A DNA stretch of 64,000 nucleotides from assembly GCA_028820635.1 (NCBI GenBank), contig JAPPIG010000032.1, positions 1 through 64,000 of the forward strand, in the 5' to 3' direction. Position numbers and translations under genes: made by a program. A model generated the notes under the pieces. That model saw only the letters and a program-made list of their open reading frames with translations, did not search any database and had not been told where the DNA came from. The stretch comes from Candidatus Poribacteria bacterium. Its GTDB lineage: Bacteria; Poribacteria; WGA-4E; WGA-3G. Shown here in pieces: positions 1 to 9,681 of this stretch (position 1 is the stretch's first letter; every line of letters starts with the position of its first letter).

Positions 1-1019
1 CATTTTCATAACGATATTCATTCATAATGTTGATTGTTATTAGGTTAAGCACCATGTTGAGAAATATCAGCAAATTTATTCTTAGTCAGGATGAAGCTGC
101 TATTTCTGATTATGATAATGCTATACGCCTAAAACCTGATTATGCAGATGTTTACTATGATCAGCGCTGGCTAAGTGTAATCTCGGTCGATATGCTGCTG
201 CCGTTGTAGATTATGATACCACTGTTCGGCTTGAACCTAATGATGCAAATGCCTACTATGATCGAGGACTCGCAAAAAAGAAACTTGGTCAAACTTGGGA
301 AGCAAAACAAGATTGGCAAACTGCTTTGAACCTCTCACAGAGAAAAAAGTTAAAGAGATTGCTGCTGATTATTTTAAGGCACTTCGTATCGCTACGCCGG
401 GTTATAGTATCAAGCGCGAGTATATAATCCAAATGGGAAGCGACGAACGTAGAGCAGACATCGTGTTTTTGAGAAATGGAAAACTTGTAGCAATTGCGGA
501 GTGTAAGGAAACGGGTCGTGTAAAAAATGGGAATAAGCAGTTACATTCCTACCTCTGTGCAACCGATACTTATTTGGGTATATTTGCTAATGACGATTCT
601 CCCAATAAGTGGACTTTTTGGGAGAATCATAGACACAATAATTTTGTAAAAATTAGTCGCAAAACTTTTGAGAACTATGTTTATAATCACGATAAGGCAA
701 TAAAGGATAGAGAAAAGAAGATAAAAGCGGAAATCCAAAGAGAAATAGACGCAGAAATAAGAGAACGTGTGAGAAAAAACACGGATATAGATGCCATCAG
801 ACAAGACGAAACGGATCGCATAAAACGGAAGATAATAGAAAATATAGATAAAACAGCAATAGTAAATAGTGTGAGATCACAATAGCGCAGCAAACAGAAA
901 ACGGATTGTTAAAGGAAAGAGATAAAGCGAATCGTAAACTTGGACGTGCACAAGGCTTCTGGTGGACTATCTTTGGTATTATCGGAATTGGGATTTTAAT
1001 AGCAATGCTAATAGGATAA
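1..1019 (+). pseudogene. Frameshifted TPR / HSDR_N-like nuclease-domain / membrane-tail gene (5' end outside window)
   Basis: Three reading frames in succession give parts of one plausible protein. Up to about 165 there is a TPR unit (DYDNAIRLKPDYADVYYD). In another frame, about 170-330, come two more TPR halves (LGRYAAAVVDYDTTVRLEPNDANAYYDRGLA). From about 325 a third frame encodes a domain resembling the N-terminal domain of type I restriction subunits (HSDR_N): IKREYIIQMGSDERRADIVFL, then VAIAECKE, that is, an acidic residue followed by E-x-K as in PD-(D/E)XK nucleases. A charged coiled stretch follows to 885. The frame then shifts again and ends at 1019 with a C-terminal hydrophobic helix (FWWTIFGIIGIGILIAMLIG). 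Three breaks within 1 kb suggest decay, although assembly errors cannot be excluded. The longest intact piece, 295-885, would need a TTG start inside TPR-coding sequence, which argues against it being a gene in its own right. Confidence 0.55.
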
Positions 1020-1028
1020 TTCGGCAGG

Positions 1029-1337
1029 TTAGTGACGGTAAGATAAACTAAACACACAACAAAGACAAACTTTTTTTGGATCGGATTCATCCACAAAATC
1101 TCCTGCTTGCCATTCGGAACGTTCAGATTCTGTTTGTTTATAATGGTCTTTCATCTGTTCTGCTTGTTGCGATAGAAGTTGACGACGTTCATCTGCAGAA
1201 AGACGCATGAATTTCGCTTGAGGTGATTCGCCTTCTGCTCTTGTTAAGGAATGCAGCAAACGATACGCTAAAGGTAATTTAGATTCTGGTAGTTTAGCGA
1301 CTAATGCTTGTACTTCGGTGTGTGTAATTGTTCGCAT
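1029..1337 (-). CDS. Orphan antitoxin-like protein with an altered C-terminus
   Basis: 102 residues. The first 80 (RTITHTEVQALVAKLPESKL ... QMKDHYKQTESERSEWQAGDFVDE) match the style of small antitoxins that end in W-Q-A-x-D-F-V-D-E/Y and normally precede a MazF/PemK- or PIN-type toxin. After DFVDE the frame runs into about 15 unrelated residues, and no toxin gene follows (the decayed gene at 1-1019 lies there on the other strand). The likely history is loss of the original stop and of the toxin by a rearrangement near 1075. An upstream start with good Shine-Dalgarno spacing (AGGAGAGAA) supports expression. The family assignment is by pattern only. Confidence 0.5.
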   Translation of the reverse strand: MRTITHTEVQALVAKLPESKLPLAYRLLHSLTRAEGESPQAKFMRLSADERRQLLSQQAEQMKDHYKQTESERSEWQAGDFVDESDPKKVCLCCVFSLSYRH

Positions 1338-1448
1338 TCTTCTCTCCTGATAAAATTATTTTGAAAAGACCACAACAAATTGATATTAAAATTATACAAT
1401 CTTTTCAGTACATCTTCAACAAAATTACATCTCTAAATCAAAAAAGTA

Positions 1449-1478
1449 TTGACAATAAAACATCTTACGTCTTAAAAT
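1449..1478 (+). promoter_or_regulatory. Sigma70-type promoter upstream of the restriction-modification pair
   Basis: TTGACA at 1449-1454 and TAAAAT at 1473-1478 with an 18-base spacer, about 110 bases before the methyltransferase start. The intervening leader is AT-rich. Confidence 0.45.
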
Positions 1479-1589
1479 GGCATAATCATTTTTAAACTTT
1501 TTGATTGCCGTAACGTTATATAACATAACATTTTGCTATAACAAATTTCAGTAATATACGAAATGGTTGCACATAAAAGGAAACCGATC

Positions 1590-2606
1590 ATGGAATATCA
1601 TGAGAAAGATGGGGTTTTCTTATACAGAGGGGATGCCCTTAACTGGTATGATGAATGGGAATCTCCAGTCGTTATTGTCTCGGATGGTCCTTATGGTCTC
1701 CGGAGTTATCCGGGTGACCCGCCCACTTCAGAGCAATTAGTTGAATTGTATGAACCCCATATAACCAAGTGGTCTGAACACGCAACGCCCATGACAACGC
1801 TCTGGTTTTGGAACACAGAACTTGGATGGGCAAATGTGCACCCTGTGTTAGTCAAGCATGGTTGGGAGTACCGAAATTGCCATGTCTGGAATAAGGGAAT
1901 CGCACACATCGCGGGTAACTCAAATGGTAAAACTCTTAGAAAATTTCCTGTAACGACGGAAGTCTGCGTTCAATACACGAAAAAAGTTTTATTCTGTGTT
2001 AACGGTACGAAGATGGATATGCAGAGATGGCTTCGGTATGAATGGAAACGGACAAGGTTACCATTTTCCAAAACCAATGAGGCTTGTGGTGTAAAAAGTG
2101 CTGCTACGAGAAAGTATTTTACGAAAGACCACCTTTGGTACTATCCTCCACCTGGAGCATTCGAAAAGATCGCTGAGTACGCAAATAGACACGGAAGTGT
2201 GGGCGGAAAACCTTATTTTTCTATAAATGGTGTAACGCCTCTTACGGGCGAAGAATGGTCCAATATGAGAGCCAAGTTTTACTTTGAAAACGGTATTACA
2301 AATGTTTGGCAGGAACCTGCTGTTCGCGGAACTGAGCGAATAAAAAGGCGGTATAAATGTTTGCACAGTAACCAAAAACCCTTGAAACTCATGGACTTAT
2401 GTATCAGGGCGAGTAGTGATGTAGGAGATGTCGTGTGGGAACCCTTCGGTGGTTTATGTTCGGCAGCGATTGCTTCACATCAACTGGAACGAAAATGTTA
2501 CGCAGCTGAAATCCTACCCGACTATTTTGAAGTTGCTGTTGAGAGGCTTTCAAATCACAACATACAAATGGAGTTCGCATTTTATGACGATTCCGGTCGA
2601 GCCTAG
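1590..2606 (+). CDS. Type II DNA methyltransferase (beta-class amino-methyltransferase)
   Basis: Transfers a methyl group from S-adenosylmethionine to an exocyclic amino group (N6-adenine or N4-cytosine) of its recognition site, protecting DNA from the nuclease encoded next. 338 residues from the ATG at 1590, which has AAAGGAAA upstream; an in-frame ATG at 1563 would add nine residues but lacks a clear ribosome site. The catalytic motif IV is seen as S-D-G-P-Y-G near residue 27, and the SAM-binding motif I is at the C-terminal end (DVVWEPFGGLCSAAIASHQL). The order IV then I defines the beta group. The protein aligns loosely with DNA modification methylases of the N-4/N-6 family. Its 3' end overlaps the following gene by 23 bases, so the two are translationally linked. 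Recognition specificity cannot be read from the sequence. Confidence 0.85.
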   Translation: MEYHEKDGVFLYRGDALNWYDEWESPVVIVSDGPYGLRSYPGDPPTSEQLVELYEPHITKWSEHATPMTTLWFWNTELGWANVHPVLVKHGWEYRNCHVWNKGIAHIAGNSNGKTLRKFPVTTEVCVQYTKKVLFCVNGTKMDMQRWLRYEWKRTRLPFSKTNEACGVKSAATRKYFTKDHLWYYPPPGAFEKIAEYANRHGSVGGKPYFSINGVTPLTGEEWSNMRAKFYFENGITNVWQEPAVRGTERIKRRYKCLHSNQKPLKLMDLCIRASSDVGDVVWEPFGGLCSAAIASHQLERKCYAAEILPDYFEVAVERLSNHNIQMEFAFYDDSGRA

Positions 2607-3522
2607 AAGAAATACACCACAGAACGACTCGGCTATATACAAAGTGTTTGAACGTGTGCGTGAAGCCCTCTTTGCACTTCCTACTTATTTTCGGTCAGAT
2701 ACATCCATAGAAGGGATATTGGCGACAGATATTTTCACCTTAAATGCTGCATTTGGAGCAACCATCGAAGACCAAGTCGTTTCAACACTGATTCGAATGC
2801 GGGAAGTTTGGGATCCCCATGAGGAGTTTATGTATCATAGGTTTGTCAGGCAACCGCAGACATTTCCAGATGTTCTGTTGAGAAGGGACGCAAGCGGAAC
2901 AGATGAGCATGAGAGTGGAATTTTATTGGGCATTGAGTTAAAGAGTTGGTATTTATTAGCAAAGGAAGGTGAACCGAGTTTTCGGTTTCAAGTGACCCCA
3001 GCTGCTTGTGCCGAACAGGATTTGATCGTTGTGATTCCTTGGACTCTCAATAATGTGATTTCGGGCTATCCCAAGATATTTTCCCCGTATGTGGAATTGG
3101 CGAAGTACGCTGCAGAATACCGAAATTACTGGTGGGAATGTATTCGAAAAACAAAGTTGAGTACAGAAATCGTGAGGCCGCAAAACGTTTCTCCGTATCC
3201 TCAAAAAAGTGACAAAATTTCTGATAAACCCGTATCTGATGGTGGGAATAACTTCGGAAGATTTGCCCGAACGGGGATAATGGATAGTTATTTGGAGATA
3301 GCAAAACAAGAATTGTTGTGCGGAATTGGAGCAGAACATTGGTTGAACTTTTTCAAGATCTTTCAAGAAGAAAAAGATGCAGAATCTATAAACACGGAAC
3401 TTAGAAGGTTGAGATCGTTGGTGACAGGCACAGATCAAGAGGTTGAACAACATCTTATTGATGCTTTGGAAAAGATATTGTCAGGCGTGGATGTGATCTT
3501 AGATCAGAGTCAAACAACGTGA
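2584..3522 (+). CDS. Putative type II restriction endonuclease (PD-(D/E)XK type)
   Basis: 312 residues. The start is placed at the ATG at 2584 (MTIPVEPRRN), with GGAG upstream, because the frame upstream of it is only the shadow of the methyltransferase gene. FPDVLLRRD (about residues 97-105) followed by GILLGIELKSW (about 117-127) gives the D ... E-x-K arrangement of a PD-(D/E)XK nuclease core. An aromatic-rich stretch (VELAKYAAEYRNYWW) and a charged C-terminal helical region follow. Position directly after and overlapping a methyltransferase is the usual layout of a type II restriction-modification system. No named restriction enzyme is recognised, so the cleavage site is unknown. Two long reverse-strand open frames inside this gene look like shadows. 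Confidence 0.72.
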   Translation: MTIPVEPRRNTPQNDSAIYKVFERVREALFALPTYFRSDTSIEGILATDIFTLNAAFGATIEDQVVSTLIRMREVWDPHEEFMYHRFVRQPQTFPDVLLRRDASGTDEHESGILLGIELKSWYLLAKEGEPSFRFQVTPAACAEQDLIVVIPWTLNNVISGYPKIFSPYVELAKYAAEYRNYWWECIRKTKLSTEIVRPQNVSPYPQKSDKISDKPVSDGGNNFGRFARTGIMDSYLEIAKQELLCGIGAEHWLNFFKIFQEEKDAESINTELRRLRSLVTGTDQEVEQHLIDALEKILSGVDVILDQSQTT

Positions 3523-3765
3523 TGACCTTACCGTTTAAATTAGGATATATAAGCACAAATAATGAAATCACGTTCATCTTCTTCTTTATATCTCCTTTAT
3601 CTCATTCAAGTTGTCTATATTGCGGTGTGGACTTAAAACGTGTGATGCAGAAAAACTTAAGTCAACAAGACCGTCAATCGTATTCGTAAATTAAGTGTAA
3701 CAATTTTAATTCTGTTATAACCAACTTCAGATTGCAAACCATATTAAAAAAGGGAGTGAATTCCA

Positions 3766-6700
3766 GTGAAAAGTGCTAAAAGTTCCATCCCACTAACTGC
3801 CATGTTAGTATGTTTGTGTATCGCAATGTTAGGACTGCCGATTGCTTATGCAGATAACCACGAAACCCCACAAACAACTGTTAACTATAGTCAAGATATC
3901 CGTCCCATCTTATCGGACAACTGTTTCGCCTGCCACGGACCAGATGAAAAGACTCGACAGGCAAACCTACGACTTGATACAAAGGAAGGCGCGTTTTCTG
4001 AACCGAGTGGATATCCGATTCTCGTTCCTAATGAGCCAGAAGAGAGCGAACTCTACCTTCGTATCACCTCTGATGACGACAGTCGTCGGATGCCACCAGC
4101 AGATTTCAATAAAACGTTAACACCAGATCAAATAGAAACCATTAAGCAATGGATAAGCGAAGGCGCACAATGGGAAGAACATTGGGCATTTACCACGCCT
4201 ATTCGTCCAACGTTACCCACTGTCAAAAACAAAGATTGGGCGCGAAATCCAATTGATGCGTTTATCCTTACACGTCTCGAAAAAGAGGGGTTAAAACCTG
4301 CCAAAGAGACGGATAGACGAACCCTCATCCGCCGCTTAAGTTTTGACCTTACCGGTTTACCACCAACCCGTGAAGAAATATATCAATTCCTCGCGGACGA
4401 TTCACCCGATGCATATCCAAAACTGATTGATACCTTCATGGCAAAGCCCGAATACGGTGAACACATGGCGCGCTTCTGGTTAGATGTGGCACGTTATGGT
4501 GATACGCACGGACTACATTTAGATAACTACCGTGAAATGTGGCCCTACAGGGATTGGGTTATTAAGGCATTCAATAATAAGATGCCGTTCGACCAGTTTA
4601 CGATTGAGCAGTTAGCGGGTGATCTATTACCTGAGCCGACCGTTGATCAACAGGTAGCCACTGGTTTCAATCGGTGCCACGTCACAACGAGCGAAGGCGG
4701 TTCAATTGCCGAAGAATATTACGTCCGATATGCCGTTGACAGAGCAAATACGACTGCCACCGTCTGGATGGGATTAACTGCCGGTTGTGCGCAGTGCCAC
4801 GACCATAAATATGACCCAATTTCACAGAAGGAATACTATCAACTTTATGCCTATTTCAACAATATCACAGAAAATGCGATGGACGGTAACCGCAAGGATT
4901 CTCCCCCTGTGGTGAAGTTGCCGACAGCAGAACAGAAGGCAGAACTCGCAAAATATGATAGTGAGATCAAAGACTTAGACACACTGAGCAAAGGACCACT
5001 GCCGCAGGTTGATGCTTCCCAAACTGCATGGGAAAATAGGATGCCGCGGTGGACACTTATCAAGCCAGATGCTGTCCTTTCACAAGGTGGCGCTATACTT
5101 GAAATCCGTGACGATAACTCCGTTTTGGCAAGTGGTATAAATCCTGACAATGAAGTGTATGAAGTTATCGCAAAACTGCCTGCTGGTAAATGGAGTGCTA
5201 TCCGACTGGAAGGGCTTCCGGACAAATCCTTGCCGGGCAGTGGTATCGGGCGCAGTGACAATAGCAATGTGGTTTTGACTGGATTGTCTATTGACATCGT
5301 TCCTCCCGCAAATGCTGAGCAAGAGCTTAATACTGCTAAGGAAGCAGCACAGAAGGCAGCAGCAGATGCTAAAGCTGCCGCAGAGGCAAAAGCAGCAGCA
5401 GATGCTAAGGCTGCTGAAGAGGCAAAAGCAGCTGAAGAAGCACGGAAAGCAGCTGAAGAAGCTGCGGCAACTGATGGAGCGCAACCCGCTGAAGATGCAG
5501 CACCGGAAAAAGCGGAAGACAAACCAGCCGAAGATACTACAACAGATACTGATCCAGCAGAACCTACTGAAGACGCTGCACCAGTAACCGATGAACCCGC
5601 TGAAGATGCAGCACCAGAAGAAGCGGAAGACAAACCAGCCGAAGATGCTACAACAGAAACCGATACCGCAGAATCTGCCGAAGACGCTGCATCTGAAACT
5701 GATGAAACGAAAGCCGCTGAAGAAACAACTGAAGATGCAGCAGAACCCGCCGAACCTAAAGATCCTTGGACATCCGTTCCCATCGTAAAAGCATGGGCAG
5801 ACAAGGAGCAGGGAGGTGGTGATTTTGCCATTGCCAATGCCATTGACGATAAGCCTGAAACCGGTTGGGGATTGGAAAGCAATAACAATCGTGGCAACAG
5901 TCGGCAGGCGATCTTCCTCGTTGCAAATCCATTTGGCACAGAAGGTGGACTGCTCAGGATTCGCATTAAGCATGAATCTGAGAATAGCAAGCACCACCTT
6001 GGTCGGTTCAGACTTGCTGTCACAGATGCACCGACAATCTACCCGATCGGATCCAAAGTATCTATTGGGAATTGGCATTCTGCCGGTCCGTTTACCGCAG
6101 AACACGGTAACATAGCGTTCTATAATGTTTATGAGCCGGAAACCAAACCTGTCAATACAAAGGATAAATTCACTCTCGGTTCGCAAGAATTGACGTGGAA
6201 AGAGCAGACACACTGGCAGGACAATCAGGTGCATAACGATATCGTTGGTGAAAATAGCGCGACATACCTCTATCGTAACATCACGTCCGAAACCAAGCAG
6301 AAAGCGACGCTTTACCTCAGTAGCAACGATGCTTTGAAAGTTTGGGTAAATCAGACAGAGGTACTTGCCAGCAATATCCAGCGCGATGCTGCACCAGATA
6401 CCGAGAAAGTCCAAATCCAGCTTAACCCCGGTAATAATGCACTGCTGCTAAAAGTTGTCAACTATTCTGGTCCGTCTGGTTTCTTCTTCCGTATGGAGTC
6501 TGATACACCGATGGTAACAGCCAACATCGTTGACACGATTGCGGTTGAAAGAGGGAAGCGCAATGGAGATCAACAGACGCAAATTCGGGAATACTACCGT
6601 CGGAATGTTTCAACCGATGAAGAGTTGAAAAAACTCTACGCAGACCTCGCGGATACGCAAAACAAGCGGAATTCGCTCAACAATTCGCTGACTACGACGC

Positions 6701-7785
6701 TGGTAATGCAGGAACGATCCGAACCACGCGGCGCTTATGTGTTGGAGCGCGGTGCGTATGAGCATCGTGGTGAACAGGTCTATCCACAGACACCGGCAGC
6801 ACTTCCAGCAATGATAAAGGGTTCACCGCCGAATAGACTTTCACTGGCAAAGTGGTTGCTTTCCCGCAAACATCCACTTACGGCGCGTGTTACGATTAAC
6901 CGTTTCTGGCAAAATATCTTCGGAGCTGGTATTGTGAGGACGTCAGAAGACTTTGGCACGCAAGGCACACCGCCCACGCATCCCGAACTTCTCGATTGGC
7001 TTGCAACCGAATTTGTGGCATCTGGCTGGGACGTGCAAGCAATGCAGAAATTGATGCTCACTTCAGCAACATACCGACAGAGCGCACAAGTTACGCCTGA
7101 AAAATTGGAACGTGATGCCGATAACGTTTTGTTCTCTCGCGCACCAAGATATCGATTTGATGCTGAAATTGTGCGGGATAACGCCTTAGCTGTTAGCGGG
7201 TTATTGTATAAACGTATCGGTGGACCGAGTGTCAAACCACCTCAACCAGGTGGACTCTGGAAAGCAGTCGGGTTTACCGGTTCTAATACTGATACCTTTA
7301 GGAAAGATAGCGGTGCTGATAAGGTGTATCGCCGCAGTCTCTATACGTTCTGGAAGCGAACCGCTCCACCACCGCAGATGAACATATTGGATGCGCCGTC
7401 ACGCGAGGCATGCACAATTCGCCGGGAACGCACGAACACGCCGATGCAGGCGTTAATGTTGATGAACGATCCACAGTTCGTTGAAGCGGCACGTGCTTTC
7501 GCAGAACGCACGATTAAAGAGGGGGGGCAAACATCAGAGGAACGGATCGCTTACATCTTTGAGATGGCAACTGCCCGAGAACCGAAACCAGCGGAAGCCT
7601 CGCTGTTGCTTGAAACGTTGCAGGTGCATTCCGAAGAATTGAAAGCGGATCCAGAAGCAGCCAAAGAACTCGTCGCTGTCGGCGAATCGAAACCTGATGA
7701 AAAATTGGATGCAGTCGAAGTCGCCACATGGACGATGATTGCAAACCTAATCCTCAATCTGGATGAAGTTCTGAATAAGGGATAA
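3766..7785 (+). CDS. Planctomycete-type cytochrome protein with DUF1549 and DUF1553 domains and a long Ala/Glu insertion
   Basis: 1339-residue secreted protein; GTG start at 3766 preceded by AGGGAG. Signal peptide, about residues 1-30. Next comes a PSCyt1 haem-c domain (NYSQDIRPILSDNCFACHG, C-x-x-C-H at 53-57). DUF1549 (PSCyt2) spans roughly 155-380 and contains a second C-x-x-C-H (CAQCHDHKYDPI, 341-345). About residues 517-667 are a low-complexity linker, first TolA-like (AAADAKAAAEAKAAADAK), then acidic repeats of the PAEDAAPE type. A carbohydrate-binding-like beta region follows, then DUF1553 (PSD1) from about residue 1020 (RLSLAKWLLSRKHPLTARVT). Family members typically pair with DUF1501 proteins, and two of these lie downstream at 12.5 and 15.1 kb. 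Function is unproven; a role in envelope redox chemistry or polysaccharide/sulfate-ester use is commonly suggested for the family. The insertion makes this copy clearly longer than usual members. Confidence 0.9.
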   Translation: MKSAKSSIPLTAMLVCLCIAMLGLPIAYADNHETPQTTVNYSQDIRPILSDNCFACHGPDEKTRQANLRLDTKEGAFSEPSGYPILVPNEPEESELYLRITSDDDSRRMPPADFNKTLTPDQIETIKQWISEGAQWEEHWAFTTPIRPTLPTVKNKDWARNPIDAFILTRLEKEGLKPAKETDRRTLIRRLSFDLTGLPPTREEIYQFLADDSPDAYPKLIDTFMAKPEYGEHMARFWLDVARYGDTHGLHLDNYREMWPYRDWVIKAFNNKMPFDQFTIEQLAGDLLPEPTVDQQVATGFNRCHVTTSEGGSIAEEYYVRYAVDRANTTATVWMGLTAGCAQCHDHKYDPISQKEYYQLYAYFNNITENAMDGNRKDSPPVVKLPTAEQKAELAKYDSEIKDLDTLSKGPLPQVDASQTAWENRMPRWTLIKPDAVLSQGGAILEIRDDNSVLASGINPDNEVYEVIAKLPAGKWSAIRLEGLPDKSLPGSGIGRSDNSNVVLTGLSIDIVPPANAEQELNTAKEAAQKAAADAKAAAEAKAAADAKAAEEAKAAEEARKAAEEAAATDGAQPAEDAAPEKAEDKPAEDTTTDTDPAEPTEDAAPVTDEPAEDAAPEEAEDKPAEDATTETDTAESAEDAASETDETKAAEETTEDAAEPAEPKDPWTSVPIVKAWADKEQGGGDFAIANAIDDKPETGWGLESNNNRGNSRQAIFLVANPFGTEGGLLRIRIKHESENSKHHLGRFRLAVTDAPTIYPIGSKVSIGNWHSAGPFTAEHGNIAFYNVYEPETKPVNTKDKFTLGSQELTWKEQTHWQDNQVHNDIVGENSATYLYRNITSETKQKATLYLSSNDALKVWVNQTEVLASNIQRDAAPDTEKVQIQLNPGNNALLLKVVNYSGPSGFFFRMESDTPMVTANIVDTIAVERGKRNGDQQTQIREYYRRNVSTDEELKKLYADLADTQNKRNSLNNSLTTTLVMQERSEPRGAYVLERGAYEHRGEQVYPQTPAALPAMIKGSPPNRLSLAKWLLSRKHPLTARVTINRFWQNIFGAGIVRTSEDFGTQGTPPTHPELLDWLATEFVASGWDVQAMQKLMLTSATYRQSAQVTPEKLERDADNVLFSRAPRYRFDAEIVRDNALAVSGLLYKRIGGPSVKPPQPGGLWKAVGFTGSNTDTFRKDSGADKVYRRSLYTFWKRTAPPPQMNILDAPSREACTIRRERTNTPMQALMLMNDPQFVEAARAFAERTIKEGGQTSEERIAYIFEMATAREPKPAEASLLLETLQVHSEELKADPEAAKELVAVGESKPDEKLDAVEVATWTMIANLILNLDEVLNKG

Positions 7786-7796
7786 TTATTAAACTT

Positions 7797-7826
7797 GATG
7801 GGCACGACTTTTCAGTGGTGCCCATC
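7797..7826 (+). terminator. Stem-loop after the DUF1549/DUF1553 gene
   Basis: GATGGGCAC (7797-7805) pairs with GTGCCCATC (7818-7826) across a 12-base loop, 12 bases after the stop codon. There is no clear T-run, so it is terminator-like and not a textbook rho-independent site. Confidence 0.5.
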
Positions 7827-7964
7827 TCGTCAGATTATGAATAGGGCTTATTTTACAATACCAGATGAAAACTTATTTGATGATACTCTTTTACGTCATA
7901 TCGGACTATGGATAGACTGGGGCATGGCCGTGATAGGTATCAAGGGATTATGATACTAATGCAC

Positions 7965-8125
7965 CGTGAGTTTGATAAATAGTTAGGACTTCCACATTTC
8001 CTTTTAAAGTCCCCTGATCAGAGGGACTTAGGGGGTTAAAATACCAAAATAACGATTTTTTAAGCAAATATGCCCGTTCTCTGTTCAATTTGCCTCTGTC
8101 CTGTTAATTATCAAACTCACGTTAA
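7965..8125. repeat. MITE-like inverted-repeat element
   Basis: CGTGAGTTTGATAA at 7965-7978 is perfectly inverted at 8108-8121 (TTATCAAACTCACG), enclosing about 130 bases without a gene. Inside is a second hairpin, AAGTCCC ... GGGACTT, about 8006-8030. The outer right end continues to TTATCAAACTCACGTTAA, and the same sequence (TAACGTGAGTTTGATA) occurs alone at 51241-51256. The rest of the 537-base interval between the neighbouring genes holds nothing that I recognise. Confidence 0.55.
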
Positions 8126-8322
8126 TGTACCACTGGAGCCTGCGGCTTTCCGATGTAACGATGTGGTATATTATATATTGGATTGTGTAAGCGGTTGTAT
8201 CTGGGATTTAGAGGCAATCCAGTTGCTTACCTGCTTGACAAAATGAAAGGGGCCAATATGCTATGATTATTGTTTTAGTTATTTGATTCTTTACATTTAC
8301 AACATATTCAAGGAGATGATAT

Positions 8323-9681
8323 GTGAGATTTTATCAGATGACTTTACTTTTATTTCCCGCGCTACTTTTCATTTTATTTGGGTGTGAGCCGTCTACAGAT
8401 CCGCATCTTCCAGCAAGGGCTCCAGCACAGCAGTGGGAGCATTTCATAAGCGGACAAGAGGTATTAGGGTGTGAAGTTCTGAGTGTTACAGCGTCGGAGG
8501 CGTGGATAGAAGCACATAAAGACGAGATAAGTATTCCAAATCAGATTGTGTTTGGGAAACCGCATCGCGTGCAGGATTTCGGTTTTGTGCCTTATGCTAT
8601 TATGATAGCAGTTGATGCGAATGATAAACGCCGCGTTATTGCCAAGAAATGGCCTCCAGAAAAAACGCTTCTGAAGGTCGGTGATACACTAATGCCATTG
8701 TTTCCTTTTAATTTTCTATTCCAAAAAGAATATTCATTTGATAATAGTTTTGATAATAGTAAAGAAATTGAAATTGACCCAATTGACTGGAAAAACGAAA
8801 TTGCAAGTTACGTTTTTGAAGCGAAAGAAACAATCGTTCATCCCAATTTTGAACTTGCTGATGACAATTTTATATGTACCACTTACATGTCTCCAAATGG
8901 TGCCACTATTTCATGTAAACTAGATGATAATGGCATAATTGTCACTAAAATTGAGGGATCCGTCTTCAAAAGGAACCACAACCTTTTGTTTGTGTGTGAG
9001 CCGCCTCAAGAAGAGATGCCACCACCGCCTGGAATAGAGACTCCAGCACAGCAGTGGGAGCATTTCATAAGCGGACAAAAGGCATTAGGGTGTGAAGTTT
9101 TGAGTGTTACAGCGTCGGAGGCGTGGATAGAAGCACATAAAGACGAGATAAGTATTCCAAATCAGATTGTGTTTGGGAAACCGCATCGCGTGCAGGATTT
9201 CGGTTTTGTGCCTTATGCTATTATGATAGCAGTTGATGCGAATGATAAACGCCGCGTTATTGCCAGGAAATGGCCTCCAGAAAAAACGCTTCTGAAGGTC
9301 GGTGATACACTAACAGGACAGTTTCCTATTGAGTTTGAATTTGATCTTGATAGTTTTGGTAGGGGTTCGGAAGCCATAGAGTCCTTCAAAAAGCACTTCG
9401 AAAACCAAAGTTACAATTTCGTTTTTGAAGCAAAAGAAACAATCTTACGTCACGGACTTCCAGTGCCCAACTATAAGCCTTTTGTAGAAACAAAAGTTGA
9501 ACAAGCAAAAGCTGAAGAAGCATTTTATAATTCTTTCGCACCCGATAAAGGGACCATTTACATGTCTCCAAATGGTGCCACCATTTCATATAATGGTTTC
9601 CGAATTGTCACTAAAATCAAGGGATCCGTCTTCAAAAGGAGTTACGACCTTACGGCAATTGCAACGTCGCTTCTTGAATAA
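8323..9681 (+). CDS. Lipoprotein with two near-identical tandem halves, unknown function
   Basis: 452 residues; GTG start at 8323 after AAGGAGATG. The N-terminus (RFYQMTLLLFPALLFILFGC) has a lipobox (L-F-G-C), so the mature protein should be lipid-anchored in the envelope. The body is two copies of one domain. Copy 1 begins PAQQWEHFISGQEVLGCEVL (about residue 35) and copy 2 begins PAQQWEHFISGQKALGCEVL (about residue 243). About 90 residues are identical apart from three exchanges (E/K, V/A, K/R), after which the copies diverge but keep a shared ending (YMSPNGATIS ... GSVFKR). At DNA level 8419-8690 and 9043-9314 are almost the same, so the duplication is recent or homogenised. I do not recognise the domain. 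The short C-terminal core resembles a small beta-sandwich, but that is a guess. Confidence 0.75.
   Translation: MRFYQMTLLLFPALLFILFGCEPSTDPHLPARAPAQQWEHFISGQEVLGCEVLSVTASEAWIEAHKDEISIPNQIVFGKPHRVQDFGFVPYAIMIAVDANDKRRVIAKKWPPEKTLLKVGDTLMPLFPFNFLFQKEYSFDNSFDNSKEIEIDPIDWKNEIASYVFEAKETIVHPNFELADDNFICTTYMSPNGATISCKLDDNGIIVTKIEGSVFKRNHNLLFVCEPPQEEMPPPPGIETPAQQWEHFISGQKALGCEVLSVTASEAWIEAHKDEISIPNQIVFGKPHRVQDFGFVPYAIMIAVDANDKRRVIARKWPPEKTLLKVGDTLTGQFPIEFEFDLDSFGRGSEAIESFKKHFENQSYNFVFEAKETILRHGLPVPNYKPFVETKVEQAKAEEAFYNSFAPDKGTIYMSPNGATISYNGFRIVTKIKGSVFKRSYDLTAIATSLLE

Noticed and set aside
295..885. Independent 196-residue gene
   Set aside because: Its only start is a TTG inside TPR-coding sequence, and its C-terminal helix is in another frame; better explained as part of a frameshifted gene.
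4851..6414. Two long minus-strand open frames (390 and 444 codons) opposite the cytochrome gene
   Set aside because: They follow the repetitive Ala/Glu codons on the other strand, give low-complexity Ser/Cys/Phe-rich products, and the plus strand has clear domains.
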